10,793 bases of DNA, taken from assembly GCA_009926195.1 (NCBI GenBank), contig RFPK01000045.1, positions 1-10,793 on the forward strand. Reading direction: 5' to 3'. This DNA is from Synechococcaceae bacterium WB4_1_0192. GTDB lineage: Bacteria > Cyanobacteriota > Cyanobacteriia > PCC-6307 > Cyanobiaceae. Position numbers and translations under genes: made by a program. Positions within the stretch are counted from its first letter, which is position 1. Every line of letters starts with the position of its first letter. The notes below the pieces were generated by a model, which ran no database searches, had not been told where the DNA came from, and was given only the letters and a program-made list of their open reading frames with translations. This document shows positions 6,128 through 10,793 of the stretch, in pieces.

Positions 6128-7330
6128 TCAGCCGATCGGTGGATCCTGCAGGAACAGCGGCAGCGGCGCTGGGGCCTGACCGCCGGCGCCCTCGCCCCGC
6201 GCCAGGGCCACCCAGCGGAAATCGCCGAGGGTGATCGGATCCACCAGGCGCAGCAGGGCCTCGCGGCGGCTGAGCAGCTGCGGCAGCTCGGCGCCGCTGC
6301 CCTGCTGCAGCCCATGCAGCCGCTGGGCCAGGCCCAGGGCCAGCAGCGCCTCCCCCTGGCGGCGCTGACCGAGCAGGGTCCAGCCGGCGGCCTCGGCGGC
6401 GCTCTGCAGGCTCTCGAGGCAGAGGTGGGCCGTGAGGTCCCAGTGGCCGGGCTCCAGCAGCGGATCATCCGTGGCCCGCTGCTGGCGATAGGCCATCAGG
6501 GTGCCGTTGCGGCGTTGGGGGGCGTAGTAGCGCCAGGCCTCATGGGCGTAATCGATCACCAGCAACTGGCCGGCTGCAAGGCCAGCGGCGGCCTCCGCCA
6601 GCCAGGGGGCCAGGGCGGGGTGCAGCTCCGTGGTGAACCCCGGGGTGCGCTGCGGGCCCGGCTGCAGCAACCCCAGGGGTTCGAGCGGCGCCAGCGCCGG
6701 CGGCGGCAGCGGTGCGCCGGGCTCCAGCCGCAGCGAGGGCCGGGCCTCCGCCCCCTCGTGCAGGGCCACCTGCTGCTGGCGCCAGAGGGCCCCATCCCAG
6801 ACGATCCGCTCCACCGCCAGGGCATCGAGCACCTCATGGGCCAGCATCACGCCGCGCACGGGCTGGGCTTGCAGCTCCGCGAAGCTCAGCCAGCGGCAGG
6901 GCAGCGGGCAGGCCTCCAGCAACCGGCGCTGACGTGCGGCCATGCCGGCGTTGGGTTCCACCAGCAGCAGCGTGGTGCGGGCCGCCAGCTCCGGCCAGCG
7001 CTCGGCCAGGGCCGTGGCCAGCTGCAGGGCGAGGCTGCCTTCACCGGGGCCGGTTTCCACCAGGGCCAGCGGCGCATCCGGCGGTTGCTGGGCCAACCAC
7101 TGGGCGAGCTGCGGCGCCAGCAGGGCAGCGAAATCCGGGCCGAGCGAGGGGGAGGTGGCGAAATCACCGGCCGGGCCCACCTGCAGCCGGCCGGCGCCAT
7201 AGGCCCCGTGCTGCGGATCGTGCAGGGCCCAGTCCATGTAGGTGCGGAAGGGCACGGCGCCGCCAGCGGCACGCAGACGATCCACCAGCCAGGCGGGAAC
7301 GGCGGACTCAGGGCTGGCGGTGAGGCTCAC
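6128..7330 (-). CDS. SAM-dependent methyltransferase, MidA/NDUFAF7 family (COG1565)
   Basis: The 400-residue product shows the family pattern: PFRTYMDWALHDPQHGAYG near the N-terminus, GDFATSPSLGPDFAALLAP (residues about 55-73), SAM-binding motif I as VETGPGEGSL (91-100), VEPNAG, and AHEVLDALAVERIVW, the counterpart of the N/HEv.DAlP signature. Length is normal. In mitochondria the NDUFAF7 homologue dimethylates an arginine of a complex I subunit; in cyanobacteria the substrate is not established, though an NDH-1 subunit is a natural guess. A GTG start at 7330 is chosen because the frame closes with a stop 15 bases upstream and no ATG precedes the conserved region. It is divergent from the psb32-like gene with only 55 bases between the starts, so the promoters must be packed or overlapping. 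Confidence 0.9.
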   Translation of the reverse strand: MSLTASPESAVPAWLVDRLRAAGGAVPFRTYMDWALHDPQHGAYGAGRLQVGPAGDFATSPSLGPDFAALLAPQLAQWLAQQPPDAPLALVETGPGEGSLALQLATALAERWPELAARTTLLLVEPNAGMAARQRRLLEACPLPCRWLSFAELQAQPVRGVMLAHEVLDALAVERIVWDGALWRQQQVALHEGAEARPSLRLEPGAPLPPPALAPLEPLGLLQPGPQRTPGFTTELHPALAPWLAEAAAGLAAGQLLVIDYAHEAWRYYAPQRRNGTLMAYRQQRATDDPLLEPGHWDLTAHLCLESLQSAAEAAGWTLLGQRRQGEALLALGLAQRLHGLQQGSGAELPQLLSRREALLRLVDPITLGDFRWVALARGEGAGGQAPAPLPLFLQDPPIG

Positions 7331-7385
7331 GGGCGCGGGATCGACTCAGAGAGAATGCTCGCCACTGAAGCAGCCCCGCAGCGCC

Positions 7386-8201
7386 ATGACGCCACTCCGC
7401 CGAGCGATGGCCTGGATCGGGGCCACGGCCGCCAGCCTGCTGCTGGTGCTCGGCCTGGCGGCCGCACCGGCCCTGGCCTACGACAACCCGGACCTGCTGC
7501 CCGATCACCCCACACCGGTGATCGACCTGGCGAAGATCCTCACCGACCCCCAGCGCGCCGCCCTGGAGGCGGAGCTGGAGGACTTCGAGAAGGTGAGCGG
7601 CTGGAAGCTGCGGGTGCTCACCCAGTACGACCGCACCCCCGGCCTGGCGGTGAAGGACTTCTGGGGGCTCGATGAGCGCTCGCTGCTGCTGATCGCCGAT
7701 GAGCGCGGCGGCAACCTGCTGAACTTCAACGTCGGCGATGCCCTGTTCGCCCTGATGCCGCGCACCTACTGGGTGGAGCTGCAGACCCGATTCGGCAACC
7801 AGTACTACGTGCGCGACAACGGCCAGGACGCCGCCATCCTCGATTCGCTGCACACGGTGAAGGGCTGCCTGGAGATCGGCGGCTGCCAGGTGGTGCCGGG
7901 CCTGCCCCAGGAACAGTGGGTGCTGACCCTGGCCACCTCGATCCTGGGTGGCCTGATCGTGGGCTTCGCGGCCTACCCCCGCAAGCCGGAGCACAGCGTG
8001 GAGTGGGCCTGGGTGCTGCTGCTCTCACCGCTGTGGGTGATCCTGTTCGGCGTGTTCGGCATCGCGCCGGTGGTGACGCGCACCAACGATCTACTGCCGC
8101 TGCTGCGCAACGGCCTCGGCTTCGCGGGGGCAATCGCTGCCGCTTACCTGATCGCCCAGGCCACGGTGGGCAAGGCCCGGCTCAAGGACAGCGAGGGCTG
8201 A
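7386..8201 (+). CDS. Psb32-like TPM-domain membrane protein
   Basis: The 271-residue product begins with a signal sequence (residues 1-31, hydrophobic core SLLLVLGLAAAPALA) and a mature start YDNPDLLPDHPTPVIDLAK, typical of cyanobacterial TPM-domain proteins. The lumenal or periplasmic domain (about 32-170) has LTDPQRAALEAELEDFEKVS and GWKLRVLTQYDRTPG. Three C-terminal hydrophobic helices follow at about 178-197, 207-230 and 243-262. Relatives called Psb32 or TLP18.3 help protect and repair photosystem II, so a thylakoid location is likely. The frame is open further upstream, but the ATG at 7386 gives the only sensible signal peptide; upstream residues overlap the divergent gene. It converges on the muramidase gene. 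The frame is intact. Confidence 0.87.
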   Translation: MTPLRRAMAWIGATAASLLLVLGLAAAPALAYDNPDLLPDHPTPVIDLAKILTDPQRAALEAELEDFEKVSGWKLRVLTQYDRTPGLAVKDFWGLDERSLLLIADERGGNLLNFNVGDALFALMPRTYWVELQTRFGNQYYVRDNGQDAAILDSLHTVKGCLEIGGCQVVPGLPQEQWVLTLATSILGGLIVGFAAYPRKPEHSVEWAWVLLLSPLWVILFGVFGIAPVVTRTNDLLPLLRNGLGFAGAIAAAYLIAQATVGKARLKDSEG

Positions 8202-8212
8202 GCCGGGTAAGA

Positions 8213-8236
8213 CCGGCAGCAGGGCTCAGCTGCCGG
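8213..8236. terminator. Hairpin between convergent psb32-like and muramidase genes
   Basis: CCGGCAGC and GCTGCCGG form a perfect 8-bp stem around an 8-base loop that contains the muramidase stop (8226-8228). An alternative stem GCCGG/CCGGC (8202-8206 with 8213-8217) follows the forward stop directly. There is no clear T-run, so termination by this hairpin is plausible but not proven. Confidence 0.45.
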
Positions 8237-9071
8237 CGCGGGCGCGGGGGCCGAGGGCCTCAAGGGCCTCCAGGCGGCAGCGCAGCGACTGCGCGGGTTC
8301 ACAGGCAGGCGTGCGGGCCACCTCCTGAACCGAGGCGGCAGCGGCCCGCAGCTCCGCCAGGTTGCGTTCGTAGAAGCTGCGCAGCACCGCGAAGCGCTGC
8401 ACCGGCTGGCCGTAGTAGCTGCTGCCGGCCAGCGTGGGGAACGAGGCCCACTCCGGTGCCAGGCGGGCGGCAAGATCCGGGCTGAACACACCGCGATCAG
8501 CGAGGGCCAGGGCGCCGCGGCGCTCGATCAGGAACAGGGCCGCCTGATCCTGCATGGGAGGCGCGAAGCCCTGCAGCTGCAGGGCGCGGCTGGCGCGCAC
8601 CCAGGTGAAGGGCATGAACTGGTAGGCGCCTGCTGCAGCGCTGGCGTAACCGCCGGAGTAATGGACACGATCGGGATGGCGCTCCAGGCTGGCCATCAGA
8701 CCACCGCCGAACATGATCCGGTAGCCGATGTCCTCGCCGCGGGCCCAGGTGCCCTCCGAGAAGCGGATCGTGTTCAGCAGGGCGCGGCGCTCGGGAGTGA
8801 TCGCGTAGGGGCCGGCCGCTTGGCCGGAAGCCGGCGCGGGCATGACGCCACCGTCGAGCATCGCCACGCTGAGGCGACGGGAGTGGGGAGCGGTATCGAG
8901 GCGCTCAGCGGAAGCCGTCGGGGCCTGGGTGGCAGAGGCCAGCAGAGGGACTGCCTCGGCGGCCCTGGCACCAGCGGTGGCAGCCAGGAGCAGCAGCGGA
9001 GGAGCCGCCAGCGACAGAGCAGCGTGGCCGGCACGGGCAGAGGTCAGGGAGCGACGGATGGAGACCAGCAA
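8226..9071 (-). CDS. Secreted lambda-lysozyme-like muramidase (GH104-type)
   Basis: The 281-residue product has a basic N-terminus and hydrophobic segment (residues about 17-39, ALSLAAPPLLLLAATAGARA), consistent with export. A low-complexity linker leads into a domain starting LLNTIRFSEGTW (likely catalytic Glu106), GYRIMFGGGLMASLERHPDR, then SGGYASAAAGAYQFMPFTW, QDQAALFLIERRGAL and a helical end. These are hallmarks of glycoside hydrolase family 104 and lambda endolysin relatives, which cleave the peptidoglycan sugar chain, here presumably for wall turnover. A C-terminal tail carries two cysteines (257, 265) that could pair. No ATG or GTG lies before the signal sequence; the TTG at 9071 is chosen because the frame closes at about 9134 and nothing better is visible, so the start is uncertain. 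No phage genes are nearby, so it is a chromosomal enzyme rather than prophage lysis. Confidence 0.86.
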   Translation of the reverse strand: MLVSIRRSLTSARAGHAALSLAAPPLLLLAATAGARAAEAVPLLASATQAPTASAERLDTAPHSRRLSVAMLDGGVMPAPASGQAAGPYAITPERRALLNTIRFSEGTWARGEDIGYRIMFGGGLMASLERHPDRVHYSGGYASAAAGAYQFMPFTWVRASRALQLQGFAPPMQDQAALFLIERRGALALADRGVFSPDLAARLAPEWASFPTLAGSSYYGQPVQRFAVLRSFYERNLAELRAAAASVQEVARTPACEPAQSLRCRLEALEALGPRARAGS

Positions 9072-9421
9072 ACCGAACGGGACAAACGACAGAGCGAGCC
9101 GGTGCGAGCGACCGGGAAGGCCTGGAAGAGATCAGCCGTGAAGGAGCGCAGAAGCGCAATCCATCCAGCGGATAATCAACCAGAACCAGTTACGGAAAAA
9201 GGAAAAAGGACAACCGGAACAGCAAACCCCCTGGAAGAAGGACGGTTTTAGAGAGAGAATGCGGCCTTGGTTGGCGGTATTGTGTCAAAGAACTATGCGA
9301 AGGAAATAAGTTCAGTGACAGTCGCACAACCGTCCACCGCTAGCAAAACCCCGAAACACGGTTCCTGACAGCGAAGTGCGCACATTCCTGTGCTCATCAA
9401 CACAACATTGCCTGACCCGCT
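9072..9421. other. 350-base non-coding region upstream of the muramidase
   Basis: This stretch is less GC-rich than the genes around it. It contains a purine run (about 9191-9210, GGAAAAAGGAAAAAGGACAA), a TTGACA on the reverse strand at 9288-9283 without a good -10 at normal spacing, and no convincing frame on either strand. It should hold the muramidase promoter and 5' leader and the 3' end of the glycosyltransferase transcript. I see no tRNA, riboswitch or terminator that I can defend. Confidence 0.5.
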
Positions 9422-10232
9422 TCAATCGGCATGCACCGCCAGCCTCTCCAGGGCCACGCGCTGCAGCAGCCGCGCCGCCTGCTCCGGACCATCGGCCGCG
9501 ATCGGCGTGCCGGTGGGAGCCAGCAGCGGCTGATCCAACAGCCAGTCCCCCGCCTCCAGCTGCTCACGCTCGAGCAGGCGATGCCAGCCGCGCCGCTGCA
9601 GCTCCGCCTCCAGCAGCGGCGCCTCCGCAAAGCCCTGGCGCCGCACCAGATGGATGCCCGTGCCCTCGCTGAGGGCCTCACAGAAGGTGCTGTAACCCGG
9701 CTTGGTGATCACCCGGCCGCAGAGCGGCGCCCTGATCCGCTGCCCGCTGGCCCTGCCGATAGCACTCCAGGGCGCGCTCAGCCTCAGCGATGAAGGCCCC
9801 GCCCATCGGCCTGTAGATGGCATCCCAGCCGAAATTGCCCATCCAGACCAACGGTGCCGCCAGCCGCTGCGCCAGCTGCGCCGCGGCCGGCGGCACATCG
9901 CCGAGCAACAGCACCGGTTGCCCCTGGCGGCGGATCCAGTCGACCTCGCGCTGCAGCTGCGCCGGTAGCTCCCGCTCCAGCTGAGCAAGAGCCGCCAGGG
10001 TGGCAGGGCCATCGGCGCCGAGGGCATCGGCCTGGATCACGCCCACATCCCAGCGACAGGGGCGCTGCTCGAATGGCACCGCCCCGAAGGCCAGCTCCAG
10101 GAACGAGGGCGGCAGCGCCGTGGACAGCACCAGCCGCCAGGAGGGCTCCAGACCGTGCAGGGCGGTGAGCACGGCCGCCACCCGCGAGCCATGGCCGTAG
10201 CCGTGGCTGCTGACGCAGGCGACGATCAGCAT
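9422..10232 (-). pseudogene. GT-B glycosyltransferase-like gene, disrupted by an internal deletion and frameshift
   Basis: The front half (10232 down to about 9735, about 166 residues) opens MLIVACVSSHGYGHGSRVAA, the N-terminal loop of MurG/UGT-like GT-B glycosyltransferases, and continues through PVLLLGDVPPAAAQLAQRL and WMGNFGWDAIYRPMGGAFIA. The back half is in another frame from about 9730 to the TGA at 9424-9422: LCGRVITKPGYSTFCEALSE, where KPGYST is the GT-B donor-site segment, then GWHRLLEREQLEAGDWLLDQ. Between them a GT-B protein should have roughly 90-110 residues, including the first strand and glycine loop of the C-terminal domain; here only a handful of odd residues remain. The decoded total is about 270 residues. 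The start overlaps the phosphoesterase stop by seven bases, so the two were an operon. Substrate unknown. An active enzyme is not expected. Confidence 0.85.
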
Positions 10233-10793
10233 GGCTGCGGCTCCGGCACGCGCAGCAGGGTCTGGCGGTAGAGCAGCTCACCGCCGGTGCTGTACCAGCG
10301 GTGGCTGAGCTCCTGCACCACGCCATCGCGCAACTCCACCCAGCTGAAGTGGCGCAGGGCGCGTCCCTGGGGATCCTGGCCATGCCGGGGCACACAGGCG
10401 GCGTTGAGATAGGCCGTGCCGGCGCGGTCCACGCAGACGCTGCGCCGCTCCCCCTGGCTGCGCCTGAGCTGGTGATGCATGTGGCCGAACACCACCAGCG
10501 GCAGCGGGCGCTGCCGGCGAATGCGATCGATCGCCAGGGCCAGATCCTGATCACCCCAGTCGCAGGCCGGGTGCTTCCAGTCGCGTCCGCAGGGGTCCGC
10601 CAGATCGCTGCCCAGGCCGCTGGGTCCGCAATGGGCCAGCAGGATCAGCGGCAGAGCCGGATCGGCCGCCAGGCCAGCCGCCGTGATGCGTTCCACCGAC
10701 TGCTCCAGCGTCACAGGCCCGAACACGGCCTGGGCGCCTCGGTTGAGATGAAATCCTCCACCGGCACTGGCCGGACGGGCACCCACCACCGCC
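10226..10793 (-). CDS. Cyanobacterial calcineurin-like metallophosphoesterase, TIGR04168-type (5' end outside window)
   Basis: The frame is open to the window edge, so the N-terminal metal-binding motifs (GD.H, GN(H/D)) lie outside. The readable 188 residues begin AVVGARPASAGGGFHLNRGA and continue LEQSVERI, LILLAHCGPSGLGSDL, DPCGRDWKHPACDWGDQDLA and VVFGHMHHQLRR, then TAYLNAACVPRHGQDPQGRA and LRHFSWVEL. The AHCGPSGLG and GHMHH histidines are the last metal ligands of the calcineurin-like phosphoesterase fold, and the overall pattern fits the family restricted mainly to cyanobacteria and plastids. The substrate is unknown. It is the upstream gene of a two-gene unit with the overlapping glycosyltransferase-like gene. 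Confidence 0.9.
   Translation of the reverse strand, partial: AVVGARPASAGGGFHLNRGAQAVFGPVTLEQSVERITAAGLAADPALPLILLAHCGPSGLGSDLADPCGRDWKHPACDWGDQDLALAIDRIRRQRPLPLVVFGHMHHQLRRSQGERRSVCVDRAGTAYLNAACVPRHGQDPQGRALRHFSWVELRDGVVQELSHRWYSTGGELLYRQTLLRVPEPQPC

Noticed and set aside
5870..7675. Forward open frame of 601 residues over the methyltransferase
   Set aside because: It is Gln/Arg/Gly/Ala-rich with no domains, antisense to the methyltransferase, and crosses the start of the psb32-like gene in another frame.
8226..9071. Prophage lysis gene
   Set aside because: The protein resembles lambda endolysin, but it has an export signal and no holin, spanin, integrase or structural phage genes are nearby.
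8661..9251. Forward frame of 196 residues over the muramidase
   Set aside because: It is antisense to the muramidase, Gly/Arg/Gln-rich and without motifs.
9242..9252. GGTTTTAGAGA resembling the start of some type II CRISPR repeats
   Set aside because: It occurs once, with no repeat array, spacers or cas genes nearby.
9255..9290. TTGACA on the reverse strand as a muramidase promoter
   Set aside because: No acceptable -10 lies 16-18 bases downstream; the best candidate is about 21 bases away, so I cannot call a promoter.

Overview
The window looks like the chromosome of a high-GC picocyanobacterium of the Cyanobium / Synechococcus type. The evidence is the gene content rather than any single marker. 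It carries a Psb32-like TPM-domain membrane protein, a metallophosphoesterase of the cyanobacterial TIGR04168 kind, a cyanobacterial-type AroB, an Ycf39-like short NAD(P)-binding protein, a MidA/NDUFAF7-type methyltransferase and a secreted lambda-lysozyme-like muramidase. Most coding sequence has strongly G/C-biased third positions. Organism and family names come from recognised motifs; no database was searched.

Layout. Bases 1-1692 (+) hold the 3' part of recQ. Bases 1761-2695 (+) hold a two-gene unit: an exported MliC-type lysozyme inhibitor, then an unrecognised lipoprotein whose start overlaps the stop of the first. Bases 2786-3637 (+) hold what looks like one gene cut by an in-frame TAG: an unrecognised helical N-terminal part and a three-blade WD40 part of visibly lower GC. 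Bases 3638-3992 have no convincing gene, only reverse-strand reading-frame scraps and an inverted repeat. Bases 3993-5029 (+) hold aroB, broken by an internal deletion with a frameshift. Bases 5072-5737 (+) hold an NAD(P)-binding protein, which converges on a small two-helix membrane protein (5741-6037, -). The methyltransferase (6128-7330, -) and the psb32-like gene (7386-8201, +) are divergent. The psb32-like gene converges on the muramidase (8226-9071, -). After a roughly 350-base non-coding stretch come a glycosyltransferase-like gene (9422-10232, -), also broken by an internal deletion, and overlapping upstream of it the 3' part of the TIGR04168 phosphoesterase (10226-10793, -).

The genes do not form one pathway. 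The stretch between recQ and aroB (about 1.7-4.0 kb) reads as an accessory insertion or decay zone among housekeeping genes. The most notable point is damage. Two otherwise well-conserved genes, aroB and the glycosyltransferase, each lack an internal segment that should contain a glycine-rich nucleotide-binding loop, and both change frame at the join. Whether this is real genome decay or an assembly artefact cannot be settled from the sequence alone. I see no convincing new defence or mobile system, tRNA, rRNA, CRISPR array or insertion sequence.
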